Source of the DNA: a candidate division LCP-89 bacterium
GTDB taxonomy: Bacteria > Electryoneota > B3-LCP
Assembly (NCBI GenBank): GCA_025774735.1
Contig: JALGZU010000093.1
Coordinates: forward strand, 1-23,092
Length of the DNA: 23,092 nucleotides
Reading direction: 5' to 3'
In this document: positions 7,739 through 15,875 of the stretch, one piece after another
Layout of the letters: each line of letters opens with the position of its first letter
How positions within the stretch are numbered: position 1 is the stretch's first letter
The notes under the pieces: model-generated
What the model saw: only the letters and a program-made list of their open reading frames with translations
Told to the model about the DNA's origin: nothing
Database searches by the model: none
Program-made: the position numbers and the translations under genes

Positions 7739-9121
7739 CTACCCTTCGGGAAGGATCTTACCGGGATTGAATAATCCGTCCGGATCGAACGCAGCCTTAA
7801 TCTTCCTCATTGTATCGAGTTCCCCCGACTTCATCTGCAAACGCATGTAGTCTCGTTTGACGATACCGATACCGTGTTCACCGGAAAGGGCTCCGCCGAG
7901 GCGGACGACTTCGCGAAAAACCTCTTCAATCGCCTGGAAAGCTCGTTTCTTCTGCAGAGTGTCGTAGGTGTCGTACATGACGTTGATATGGATATTTCCG
8001 TCACCCGCATGACCGAAACACGGCACCAGGAGGTTGTAACGCTCGGAGAGACGGTGCGCCATTTTCAGCAGATCCGGGATCTTCGATCGGGGGACGGAGA
8101 CGTCTTCGTTCAGTTTACCCGACGCCAGGCGCGCCAGTGACGGTGAGATGGAGCGGCGCAGAGTCCAGAGTTTTTCGGCCTCTTTACTGTCAGCAGTAGA
8201 TAGAATTTCGACCGCCTGGCGGTTCTGACAGACCTCTCGAACCTCGGTCATCCTCTTTTGAACGTCCTGCTCGTCACCATCGAGTTCAACAAGGAGAAGG
8301 GCTTCGGCGGTGGGTGGGAGGTCGGTACCGGTGAAAGCTGTGACGGCGTCCAGAACCGATTTGTCCATCAGTTCACAAACCGAGGGAAGGATGCCCGCAG
8401 CCATGATTTCGGCCACCGAATTGCCGGCCAAATCCATGGAGGGAAAGATGATCCGCAGCGTTCCCCGCGATGCCGGTGCATCGATGAGGCGTAGAGCGAT
8501 CTTGGTGATGATCCCCAGGGTTCCCTCTGAACCCACCAGGAGAGGTGTCAAATCCCACTCATCAGAGGTGCCGTTAAAGGATCCCGTGCAGCAGATATCA
8601 GCCCGCGAATTGACGAATTCCAGGCCCATTACGTAGTGCTTGGTGGTACCATATTTAACGCAGCGCAGTCCTCCGGCATTCTCTGCAACATTGCCCCCGA
8701 TGCTGCTGATCTTGTGACTCGACGGATCAGGAGGGTAGAATAGCATGTGTTTCGCCGCTTCATCCTGGATGGTCGCTGTGATGACGCCGGGTTCTGTAAT
8801 CAGTCTTCTGCCGTCGATATCCAGGTCGAGGATGTGATTCATCCGTTCCGTGCAGAGAACCATGCCGCGTTTTAAAGGCACCGATCCTCCGGACATACCG
8901 GTGCCGGCACCTCGAGGGGTGACCTTATACCTTTCGTCGATAGCGAACTTGACCGCCGTGACCACGTCTTCAGCCGATTCCGCCAGGACGACGAGTTCGG
9001 GGAGGCTGCGTTCAAAGGAGACGTCGTAGGAATAGGCAAGAAGGTCCTCCGGAGATGTGAGAACCTTGTGGTGCCCCAGGGCGCGCTCAAAACTTTTGAG
9101 GGGACTGGTGCGAAAAAACAT
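7739..9121 (-). CDS. glcD: FAD-binding glycolate/D-lactate oxidase, GlcD type
   Basis: A 460-residue flavoenzyme of the vanillyl-alcohol-oxidase fold that oxidises 2-hydroxy acids such as glycolate or D-lactate. The N-terminal FAD domain (type 4) holds PRGAGTGMSGGSVPL, the pyrophosphate loop, and SSIGGNVAENAGGLRCVKYG. The C-terminal FAD-oxidase domain has the typical CFGHAGDGNIHINV, SGEHGIGIVKRDYM and FDPDGLFNPGKIL. Length equals E. coli GlcD (~499) within family variation. The usual partners GlcE and the iron-sulfur subunit GlcF are not next to it, so the electron acceptor is unknown and the substrate cannot be fixed. It is the first gene of the run leading into dapA-dapB-lysC, with its own promoter. 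No clear ribosome site precedes ATG 9121. Confidence 0.9.
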   Translation of the reverse strand: MFFRTSPLKSFERALGHHKVLTSPEDLLAYSYDVSFERSLPELVVLAESAEDVVTAVKFAIDERYKVTPRGAGTGMSGGSVPLKRGMVLCTERMNHILDLDIDGRRLITEPGVITATIQDEAAKHMLFYPPDPSSHKISSIGGNVAENAGGLRCVKYGTTKHYVMGLEFVNSRADICCTGSFNGTSDEWDLTPLLVGSEGTLGIITKIALRLIDAPASRGTLRIIFPSMDLAGNSVAEIMAAGILPSVCELMDKSVLDAVTAFTGTDLPPTAEALLLVELDGDEQDVQKRMTEVREVCQNRQAVEILSTADSKEAEKLWTLRRSISPSLARLASGKLNEDVSVPRSKIPDLLKMAHRLSERYNLLVPCFGHAGDGNIHINVMYDTYDTLQKKRAFQAIEEVFREVVRLGGALSGEHGIGIVKRDYMRLQMKSGELDTMRKIKAAFDPDGLFNPGKILPEG

Positions 9122-9167
9122 CAGGATGGTGCCCGATTTTTACCGCGGATGGAAAAATAAACCGTGT

Positions 9168-9196
9168 AATATAATAAAAAATCAGGCGTTAAGCAA
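9168..9196 (-). promoter_or_regulatory. Promoter of the glcD-dapA-dapB-lysC operon
   Basis: Minus strand: C-TTGCTT (9196-9191), 17-base spacer, TATATT (9173-9168). The leader would be about 40 bases. It has the same -10 hexamer and spacing as six other sites in this window. Confidence 0.65.
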
Positions 9197-9281
9197 GTGA
9201 ATCTGGTCCGGCATCAAAATATTTTGTGTCTACTTCCCACTTCACAACGGTATAGTCGAACAGAACCGGCTGTTAAGTATT

Positions 9282-11375
9282 TTAGACCTTTTTGTCGATT
9301 TCTTTGTCCGCCAGGGCGATAGATGTCGCCTTTCCGCCTGCACCGATAACAGATTCGAGTAGCAGGACCCCGAGGCAGAAGATTAGTGCGGCTTTCCACA
9401 ACTCCCTACCATAGCGTGATTGACGCACGGTTTCAGCCAATTTTTCGACGCTGCAAACCGTAACTCCGGCCTCCTCCCACTTCGGGAAGGCATCAGCAGG
9501 ATTCAGGGCTCTGAGATCCGATTCACCTCCGGGGACGTTCACCGCCACAATCTGAGTTTTCTGACCTGCCTGCAGGCGATAGAATCCCGCTTGTTCGAGA
9601 GTCGGTTCGACGAAGACCACATTTTGACCAGCGACTTGTGGAATCCGCTGTTCACTCTGACCGTCCGGAAAGGTGAGAGTCGCCCCGGAAGAGGAGCCCC
9701 CAAAAGTTGACAATTCCAGACGGTCTCCGGCATGAAGAGCATGACAACCCTCTTGTGACCCGCCAGCCAACCACAGTACGAACCGGTACATCAGCGGAGC
9801 GAAGATGCCTCGTTCAGCCCAATCCGACCACTCCGGCTGTGGTGAAGAAGCGCACAGCAGGACTCGTCCATTTCCGCTCCGGGTCTGTGCGATGAAGGGG
9901 GTTCCATCACTGAATTTGATGTCGGAGGCGAGAGGCTCGCCGGTCAGCCGCAGTGCCTGATAGAAACGGGGCGTCGAAGGTTTGCTCTCCGGTTTAAAAA
10001 TGCCCCGCACCAGCGGCGCTGCCAGATCGAATTCACGCCATCCAAGGAAAAACTGCATATCGCCCGGTTTTCCGATTCGCTCCCCCCATTTTGGAGAACC
10101 CAGCTTCTCAAGAAGATTTCGATTGATAGCTCCGACGTCCGTCTGGTTTCCCGGGAGTAAAAGCAGTCCACCCCCGTTGTTTACGAAGTTGATGAGACGA
10201 GGGATTTGTGATGGGCTGAAGGCGGGAGGATCGTTGAAGATGATGGCGTCATAATCGGTGATGGAGTGTGTATCCCAGGCATTGCGTTCGGCTTGTGTAA
10301 GATTGATCAAGCTGCGATGCCGTGAAGTCGCGCTTAACGACAATTTGAGTTCCCGACTGGCCGTCTCCTCTCCGACCAGCAGGAGCCTCAGGTTCTCGGG
10401 TACGTGAAAACAGAAAAAACTGCGACTATCCACGGTTAATGCATCACGTTCTTCAATTTGTACCATGCCCTCTTGAAGACCAGGATCTTCGGGTTTGACC
10501 TGATGGCGCTGTTTAAGTTCGGCTCCCGCCGCCAGTGAAATCACGTTCTCTCCGACTCGTGTGCCATTTAAAAAAATGCTGTAGTAGATGTCTTCCCGGT
10601 CCGTCGGGCCGAAATTCGAGAAGGTAATCTCTATGTCCACCGGCTGCCCAGGTTCAATGATCTCACTCACGATTCGGCTCTCTGTTACAGCCAGATTGTA
10701 AGGGGATTCAGCAGGAACATGGACAAAGTGAGGTATAACTTTTTCAGATGGATCGGGGAGTCTGACCGGGCTGGTGAAATCGCTGATGATGTAGAGTTCA
10801 GTGCGAAAATCCTGCGATTTATCCAGGGTGGCGAATGCAGCATTTACGGCAGTGAAGATGTCTCCGCCGCCGTCCCAAGCTTCCAGCCCCTCCGTGGTGC
10901 GCAGTAGTGACTCGCCATCCTCCGAAACTGCTGACGCAAATGGCAAATCCCCCTGTCTTGCCAGAATGACGCTGGTGCGGTCGCCCGGCTGCATCAGCGA
11001 AATCAGAGTCTTAATGCCTGTTTTTCCCTGTTCGAAGACCGTCCCGACCCGGGTTTTCGCCTGCATGCTGGCGGATCCGTCGAGGACGATTGCCATGCTG
11101 GTGCGGCTGCCGGATAGGTTCCCGAATCCCAGCTGTTTCTGTAGAGCAGGTCGGGCGAATGCCAGAACGACTAGCAGTACCGCTGCAGTGCGGAGCAGCA
11201 GAAGCAGCCACTGACGCAGTTTGAGCTTGCGCATCTGCTGACGCTGTAGCTTCTTTAAAAAGCGGAGAGTACTGAAATTGATGAGTGGGTAGCGCCGCCG
11301 GCTGAAGAGATGGATCAGTATTGGTAGCGCAACAGCAGCTAAACCGGCTAACAGGGCAGAGTTTAAGAAGGTCAT
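9282..11375 (-). CDS. BatA-like membrane protein with VWA domain
   Basis: A 697-residue protein. Residues 1-77 are the BatA/aerotolerance N-terminal domain: a membrane helix, LPILIHLFSRRR, FSTLRFLKKLQ and a second helix ending FARPALQ. Residues ~90-270 are a von Willebrand type A domain with MIDAS start DGSASM, though the rest of the metal site is less clear. Residues ~275-390 look like a CARDB-type Ig domain (VDIEITFSNFGPTDRED). A flavodoxin/glutamine-amidotransferase-like segment with NNGGGLLLLPGNQTD comes next, and a final membrane helix near 670-690. Such proteins sit in the inner membrane beside MoxR ATPases and DUF58 proteins in many FCB bacteria, but those partners are not here. Function is unsettled; envelope stress or protein assembly has been proposed for relatives. 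It follows gmhA by 9 bases. Confidence 0.82.
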   Translation of the reverse strand: MTFLNSALLAGLAAVALPILIHLFSRRRYPLINFSTLRFLKKLQRQQMRKLKLRQWLLLLLRTAAVLLVVLAFARPALQKQLGFGNLSGSRTSMAIVLDGSASMQAKTRVGTVFEQGKTGIKTLISLMQPGDRTSVILARQGDLPFASAVSEDGESLLRTTEGLEAWDGGGDIFTAVNAAFATLDKSQDFRTELYIISDFTSPVRLPDPSEKVIPHFVHVPAESPYNLAVTESRIVSEIIEPGQPVDIEITFSNFGPTDREDIYYSIFLNGTRVGENVISLAAGAELKQRHQVKPEDPGLQEGMVQIEERDALTVDSRSFFCFHVPENLRLLLVGEETASRELKLSLSATSRHRSLINLTQAERNAWDTHSITDYDAIIFNDPPAFSPSQIPRLINFVNNGGGLLLLPGNQTDVGAINRNLLEKLGSPKWGERIGKPGDMQFFLGWREFDLAAPLVRGIFKPESKPSTPRFYQALRLTGEPLASDIKFSDGTPFIAQTRSGNGRVLLCASSPQPEWSDWAERGIFAPLMYRFVLWLAGGSQEGCHALHAGDRLELSTFGGSSSGATLTFPDGQSEQRIPQVAGQNVVFVEPTLEQAGFYRLQAGQKTQIVAVNVPGGESDLRALNPADAFPKWEEAGVTVCSVEKLAETVRQSRYGRELWKAALIFCLGVLLLESVIGAGGKATSIALADKEIDKKV

Positions 11376-11384
11376 TGGGTCGTA

Positions 11385-11978
11385 CTACGATTCCTTGTTT
11401 GCGAGCAGCCGTTTTTCAACCAGGCTGACCAGCAGATGTCCGGCTGTGATATGTCCTTCCTGGACGCGCTGGCTGTTGTGGCTGGGGATGCACAGAGAGA
11501 GATCCGCCAACTCCCCCAGTTCACGTTTCTGAGATCCCAGAAACGCCACGACTTTCATGCCGCGTTTTTTCGCAGCACGGGCGGCCTCGATCACGTTCGC
11601 GGAGCTTCCCGACGTGGAGATGGCAATGAGGATGTCGCCTGCTCGGCCCAGAGCTTCGACCTGCCTCGAGAATACTTGATTGAATCCATAATCATTCGAT
11701 GCCGCCGTCAAAGTCGAAGTATCCGTGGTCAATGCGATGGCCGGTAGAGCTCCCCGTTCGGTTTCCGACGTCAACCTCACCACGAACTCGGTGGCGATGT
11801 GCTGAGAGTCCGCCGCAGATCCGCCGTTTCCACAGATGAGGAGTGCGTTTCCTGCATTCATAGCTGCCGCCACCCAGTCCGATGCTTTGATCAGTTCTGC
11901 ACTGCAGGAGTCGATCATCGCCAGCTTAGTTTTCGAACTCTCTTCCAGGCTGGCACGGATTAATTCGCCGTCAGTCAT
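11385..11978 (-). CDS. gmhA: Phosphoheptose isomerase (SIS domain)
   Basis: Converts sedoheptulose 7-phosphate to D-glycero-manno-heptose 7-phosphate, the first step to heptose for LPS core or other surface glycans. The 197-residue protein has the GmhA signature CGNGGSAADSQHIATEFVVR, then ALTTDTSTLTAASNDYGF, the phosphate-binding ISTSGSSANVIEA and the C-terminal EGHITAGHLLVSLVEKRL with the active-site His. Length and motifs favour GmhA over the related DnaA-binding DiaA, which cannot be fully excluded. It is the first gene of the minus-strand run with the BatA-like gene. AAGGGA lies about 12 bases before ATG 11978. Confidence 0.92.
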   Translation of the reverse strand: MTDGELIRASLEESSKTKLAMIDSCSAELIKASDWVAAAMNAGNALLICGNGGSAADSQHIATEFVVRLTSETERGALPAIALTTDTSTLTAASNDYGFNQVFSRQVEALGRAGDILIAISTSGSSANVIEAARAAKKRGMKVVAFLGSQKRELGELADLSLCIPSHNSQRVQEGHITAGHLLVSLVEKRLLANKES

Positions 11979-12276
11979 ATTCGAACCATTCCCTTAAGGA
12001 TAAGGTCGCTGATTTTTCATTTGAACGCCTGAGTCCCCCAAACGATCCCGAAAAGCGATAACCTGACAGGGATAACGATGATAGAAGGCAGACATCAGAG
12101 TGCCTCATTTGTGAGGCATGCTGGTGCAGTAGGGCAACGAATTTTAGAAATTTACTGTATTTTAGAGCCTCTGTAAAGCAGAACGAAAATGGCACAGTGA
12201 TTGCCTTATTGGGGATTGACCCGCAACATCGGGCTACCAAGAAATCAACATCAACATAGAAAGTGGGATCAAGAAA
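11979..12276. other. Divergent intergenic region between gmhA and the cupredoxin gene
   Basis: No convincing gene: the minus-strand frame over 11971-12240 has no homology I recognise and overlaps gmhA. It holds the 18-base dyad at 12101-12118 and AT-rich DNA at 12140-12175. I could not find a promoter of the CTTG-17-TATATT kind on either strand here, so the cupredoxin gene may use another promoter class. Confidence 0.5.
12101..12118. promoter_or_regulatory. Perfect 7-bp dyad, possible operator
   Basis: TGCCTCA-TTTG-TGAGGCA lies between the two divergent genes gmhA and the cupredoxin gene. The arms are perfect inverted copies. There is no T-run on either side, so a protein-binding site is more likely than a terminator. 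No regulator gene is nearby. Confidence 0.35.
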
Positions 12277-13290
12277 ATGAAAAAGACTCTAATATTTGCT
12301 CTTCTGATTACAGCGGCAGCTTTTAACGTGCAAGCCGCAGATATCTGGGTGGACATTAGCGACTATGCCTATTCGCCACCCCATCTGTATCTCCCCGTCG
12401 GATCAACGGTCATCTGGACCAACTACGACGAGGCCGGCCACACCGTCACCTCGAGCGCCAACCAGTTTGACTCAGGCCTCCTCGCTCAGGGCCAGACCTG
12501 GAGCTATACGTTCAATTCCGTCGGCGACTTCGACTACTACTGCACTCCCCATCCCTGGATGATTGCAGAAGTACACGTACGTACCTTGAACGACCTGAAC
12601 CTGCTGTTGACGATAGAGCCGGTAGGCGGCCCGGTGGTTATCCCCTCCGGTGGTGCGCCGTTTGAGTACACGGCGACCGGAACAAACCAGACAACCGTTC
12701 CCTATCCGTTCAATTACTGGGTTAAGATTTATCTTCCCAACAATACCCCGTATCCGGCGGTTGGACCTCTCAGCTTTACCCTTCCTGCGGGTAGAACCGC
12801 TAGTGCTAACCTGTCGCAGAACGTGCCTCCGATAGCACCTCCGGGAACCTATCGCTACGTGGCCTATCTGGGTAACTATCCCGAATTCGTACATGCCTGG
12901 AGTTCATTCGAGTTCAGTAAGTCCGCATCGGACGGTCTGGATTTGGGTGAGTGGGAACTTTCGATAACTGATCCGTGGTGTGAAGGTTGTGAGAATGTCT
13001 CAGAGACGGTGACGAACCGGCCTTCCGTCGAGGGGATAAGCATTAAGAATTCACCCGAACCGTTCAATCCCAGCACCATGATTAATTACGCGATACCGGA
13101 GAACGGCCAGGTTCACCTGGATGTCTTCAACGTCCAGGGAGCCCGTGTCGCCACCCTGGTGGATGGCTACAGGAATGCCGGTCAGCACCAGGTAACCTTC
13201 GAAGCTGGCCATCTTCCATCGGGAATGTACCTCTATCGCCTCAACGTCAACGGCGAAGCTGTTACCGGCAAGATGATGTTAGTGAAATAG
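12277..13290 (+). CDS. Exported blue-copper (cupredoxin) protein with C-terminal sorting domain
   Basis: A 337-residue protein in four parts. Residues 1-20 are a signal peptide (cut after FNVQA). Residues 21-101 are a plastocyanin/pseudoazurin-like cupredoxin with a full type 1 copper set: H55 (EAGHTVTS), C89, H92 and M95 (YYCTPHPWM). Residues ~107-228 are the beta-rich domain shared with four neighbours (VVIPSGGAPF, APPGTYRYVAYLGNYPEF). Residues ~255-337 are the type-A-like sorting domain, here EPFNPSTMINYAIP, VFNVQGARVATLVDG, PSGMYLYRL, and a MMLVK end. It is probably a surface or secreted electron carrier, or a copper binder. Its redox partner is not visible. It faces the sialidase-like gene across a bidirectional terminator. 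The ribosome site is weak. Confidence 0.87.
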   Translation: MKKTLIFALLITAAAFNVQAADIWVDISDYAYSPPHLYLPVGSTVIWTNYDEAGHTVTSSANQFDSGLLAQGQTWSYTFNSVGDFDYYCTPHPWMIAEVHVRTLNDLNLLLTIEPVGGPVVIPSGGAPFEYTATGTNQTTVPYPFNYWVKIYLPNNTPYPAVGPLSFTLPAGRTASANLSQNVPPIAPPGTYRYVAYLGNYPEFVHAWSSFEFSKSASDGLDLGEWELSITDPWCEGCENVSETVTNRPSVEGISIKNSPEPFNPSTMINYAIPENGQVHLDVFNVQGARVATLVDGYRNAGQHQVTFEAGHLPSGMYLYRLNVNGEAVTGKMMLVK

Positions 13291-13308
13291 ATAGATATCA
13301 TAATTGAC

Positions 13309-13326
13309 GAGGTCAGAGACGACCTC
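13309..13326. other. Hairpin downstream of the cupredoxin gene
   Basis: GAGGTC-AGAGAC-GACCTC, a 6-bp stem starting 19 bases after the stop codon. It is the first of three stem-loops in 115 bases. Confidence 0.4.
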
Positions 13327-13347
13327 TTAAAGGGAAGTTCAAGACAG

Positions 13348-13372
13348 AGGGGCGGCCTGGCAGGTCGCCCCT
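13348..13372 (+). terminator. GC-rich stem-loop after the cupredoxin gene
   Basis: AGGGGCGGCC and GGTCGCCCCT pair (one G-T wobble) around a 5-base loop. The following TTCTAT is only weakly T-rich, so this may be a partial terminator or an mRNA 3'-end stabiliser. Confidence 0.45.
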
Positions 13373-13397
13373 TCTATGATTCCTGCCCCTGAAGTAC

Positions 13398-13424
13398 AAA
13401 AGGCCGCATGTGCGGCCTTTTTTT
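13398..13424. terminator. Bidirectional Rho-independent terminator
   Basis: AAAAGGCCGC-ATGT-GCGGCCTTTTTTT: a 10-bp stem flanked by an A-run and a T-run, so it works on either strand. It lies between the converging cupredoxin gene (+) and sialidase-like gene (-), where one terminator serving both is expected. Confidence 0.9.
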
Positions 13425-13443
13425 GTTGACTGATGCGAGGCGT

Positions 13444-15254
13444 CTATCTTATCAGCACCATCTTAATCACCTGCGGAGCGGATTCTCCCGCGATCAGGCG
13501 GGCGAAATAGACTCCGGCAGGATGCTGCGCGCCCGACCAGATGACGGAGTACGATCCCGCGCCCTCGAAGCGATCCACCAGCGAGGCGACTTTGCGGCCC
13601 TGCAGGTCGAAAACGGCCAGTTCGACGCTGGTGTATTCTGCGACGTCATATCGCAGGGTGGTTTCCGGATTGAAGGGGTTGGGGTAACATTCAGCCAGCC
13701 GGTGCTGCGAAGGTGATCCTTCCAGAGTGGTTGCCTGACTTTCCTCTTCCCATCCGGAAAACGCCCAGGTGCCGCCTGCCGGGGCTCCATCCGGCATCGG
13801 CTTGATGATCAGAAACTCGTCTGAATCCACCACAGTACCTGGAAAGTAGCCGGCATTCAGGCGGAAGGTGTGATTGCCCGCCGGTGTGTGCGGCGGGACG
13901 TACTGCGTCAGATCCCGGTAGATCGAGTCTCCCGGAGCGAGGCTGAGGTTCTGGCGCAGAATGATGGGCGAAATGGTGGGACCCGACTGGAGTTCCACTT
14001 CGGTCCAGGCGTCGAAAATGGCAGTCGAAGCGCCGACGTTCGTGATAATCACCGTGTAATCGAACCAGCCGCCGCCTACCGGGATGACCACCGGCGTACT
14101 CTCGGGGATCATAGTGACCGCCAGTTCTGGCGGTGGACCCATCGGGGCGACGTAGCCGTAGTAATAAATGTCGTTGTCCTGATAGGCGAGCTCTTCCTGA
14201 AAGACCAGGCTGCCGTTGCCCTGAGGATCCATGACCAACGAGGGGTAATACTTGTTGGTCTGCAGGAGGCTCTGCGCAATCCAAGAGCCGCTCTGGTTGG
14301 TCGTGTAGAGGATATTGCCGGTGTAGAAGTTGCCGGAGGTTTCCATGTAAACGACGTGGGCAGTGCCGTCATCTTCGACGGCCATTTTGACGTCTCCTCC
14401 GCTGGTGGTTCCGGTCGCCTCAACCGGGGACGCCCAGGTCGTCGATCCGGCCGGTTTGGAGGTGTAGTAGACGTCGTTGGGGAACATGAAACCCATGTTG
14501 CCGTGAAACGCCAAATGCAGATCATCGTTGGGTGTGGGTTTGATCGAGGAAGAGTAGCACTGGTAGCCTGCCATGTTGATGGTCTGGATGCTCCAGGTCG
14601 TTCCTCCGAACCACCACGGTAACTGATGGCCACGCTACCATCGGAGCGGACGCAAATGTCGGGTGAGGCTCCGCTGCCGAAACCGCCCAGTTGAGAGTCT
14701 TCGATAATCTGGAAGTAAAAGTTGTTGGTGCCCGGACCGTCCCAGTAACCGTAGCCTATCTTGAATTCACCCAAATGTTCTATGATGACGGCGATGTGAG
14801 CGTATCCGTCAGCATCCACGGCGACGCAGGGATCGAAGAGTGGCTCCGCATAAGGTATCGACAGGTCATAATAGACCCAGTTGCAGTCGTTGGCCAACCC
14901 AAGTTTCAGCAGGCCGTTTTCGAGGTAGACCAGGTAAGCCGTTCCGGAGGCCTTGTGAACATCCAGGTAGGGAGTCAGCAGAGAGGCGCCGGGATCACCC
15001 ACGGGAACGGGATCGATCCAACTACCGCCGAGCAGCTTTTGGGTATAGTAGAAGTCGTGGTCTCCTCCGGTTATCCGGTCGAAGACGATGTGCAGGGTGC
15101 CCTGGTCGTCTATGGCGACGGCGCTGTGTCCCAGTTCGTCGTTGGTGGCGCCGGTGATGACCGGTTCCAGAACTGCCGATCCCCATTGGGCTGATGCCGT
15201 CGCAGCGAAGCACACTACGACAGCCAGAATCAAAATCTTGCAAGCCTTGGGCAT
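13444..15254 (-). pseudogene. Frameshifted exported sialidase-like repeat protein with sorting domain
   Basis: Two overlapping minus-strand frames make one protein. The first starts at ATG 15254 (AAGGAGG four bases upstream, better than the ATG at 15275) with signal peptide MPKACKILILAVVVCFAATASA. It then has ~200 residues of repeats of the type GHSAVAIDDQGTLHIVFDR, as in BNR/sialidase-like beta-propellers. Near 14,600-14,621 the sense passes to the other frame: SVAISY continues as WWFGGTTWSIQTINMAGYQ, more repeats (DVKMAVEDDGTAHVVYME), the shared ~115-residue domain (VVIPVGGGWFDYTV to SDEFLIIKP) and the sorting domain with YPNPFNPETTLRY and a MVLIR end. One missing base, or two extra, explains it. 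It may be a real recent mutation or an assembly error. Without the shift it would be ~600 residues. Enzyme activity is not supported; the repeats alone are seen. Confidence 0.82.
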
Positions 15255-15331
15255 AAAGCCTCCTTGGATTATCAACCTTGGTCTATATTTATTCGTTCGT
15301 TTCAGTTTCAGGGTGAGTTCGGCTGAACAAT

Positions 15332-15360
15332 AATATAATCAATTTTCAGCCTGGATCCAA
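15332..15360 (-). promoter_or_regulatory. Promoter of the sialidase-like gene
   Basis: Minus strand: C-TTGGAT (15360-15355), 17 bases, TATATT (15337-15332). The leader would be about 70 bases to ATG 15254. Confidence 0.6.
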
Positions 15361-15417
15361 GTCGAAAATGTTCTCTGCGGATTTTTCTTGAGATAACGGA
15401 AGTCGGCTCTCTGGGAG

Positions 15418-15663
15418 CTAAAATTGCCTCAGTTCCCAGCCGCTTTTCAACTGAGGTGCTTCCCGGATCTGCCAGAGTGTGCCGTCCTCCGCTTCAACGA
15501 TGAAGATCCTGTGGTAGCCTCCTTCGGGAAGATTGCAGCCGAGTTTGTATTCCCGAATCACCCTCGACACGGCCAGGCGGCGCTCGCCGATCAAAATTGA
15601 CCTCGGCGTCTCGTCGACGTGCCTCCCGGAATAGAATTCGACTGTCGCGGTGGTATCGGCCAC
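15418..15663 (-). CDS. Small conserved-type protein of unknown function
   Basis: An 81-residue soluble protein if started at GTG 15663 (CAGGTG just upstream). The longer frame to 15792 runs back through the promoter and is rejected. The sequence has the feel of a family of short bacterial proteins: EFYSGRHVDETPRSILIGER, then LAVSRVIREYKLG, YHRIFIVEAEDGTLWQIRE and a C-terminal GWELRQF. It looks like a small beta barrel or sheet with no signal peptide, no membrane helix and no metal motif. I do not recognise a function. It is divergent from the first propeller gene, with back-to-back promoters, and a truncated copy sits at the same place before the second propeller gene. That copy shows the reading frame is conserved and helps fix the start. 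Confidence 0.65.
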   Translation of the reverse strand: MADTTATVEFYSGRHVDETPRSILIGERRLAVSRVIREYKLGCNLPEGGYHRIFIVEAEDGTLWQIREAPQLKSGWELRQF

Positions 15664-15786
15664 GGGGCACCTGCAAATGCTGAGAATATCGGTTGATGTT
15701 ATAATATAGTGTTGAAAATGGTGAATATCAAGTCTAATTTTTTGCGTGAAGAAATTTTGCTGCGAAATTAATTTAGCTTGACAAAG
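15591..15786. repeat. Duplicated block, copy 1
   Basis: This stretch (5' part of the small gene, its promoter and the spacer up to the propeller promoter) is repeated at about 17,988-18,186 with many substitutions but almost no length change. It marks a tandem duplication of the small-gene / propeller module. Confidence 0.8.
15703..15731 (-). promoter_or_regulatory. Promoter of the small gene
   Basis: Minus strand: C-TTGATA (15731-15726), 17 bases, TATATT (15708-15703). The same arrangement is kept in the relic copy at 18,104-18,132. The leader would be about 35 bases to GTG 15663. Confidence 0.65.
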
Positions 15787-15806
15787 ATACATTCATTTAG
15801 TATATT
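15778..15806 (+). promoter_or_regulatory. Promoter of the first propeller gene
   Basis: C-TTGACA (15778-15783), 17 bases, TATATT (15801-15806). The -35 is a perfect sigma-70 consensus. The leader would be about 63 bases to ATG 15876. Confidence 0.78.
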
Positions 15807-15875
15807 TAATAATAAGTTCACCCGCATATCTCCTTTTTAGAATTCGCTACTATTAACGACTTTGTGGAGGTACTC

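Noticed and set aside
11971..12240. 89-codon minus-strand frame upstream of gmhA
   Set aside because: It overlaps the gmhA start, crosses the dyad, and has no recognisable sequence or ribosome site.
14109..14598. Rest of the 388-codon frame beyond the frameshift
   Set aside because: After the break it becomes rich in Arg, Pro and Ser with no repeat pattern, while the other frame carries the real repeats and sorting domain.
15664..15792. Longer N-terminus for the small protein (124 residues)
   Set aside because: It would translate through the promoter, and GTG 15663 has a ribosome site; the copy at 18,064 is conserved from the same point.
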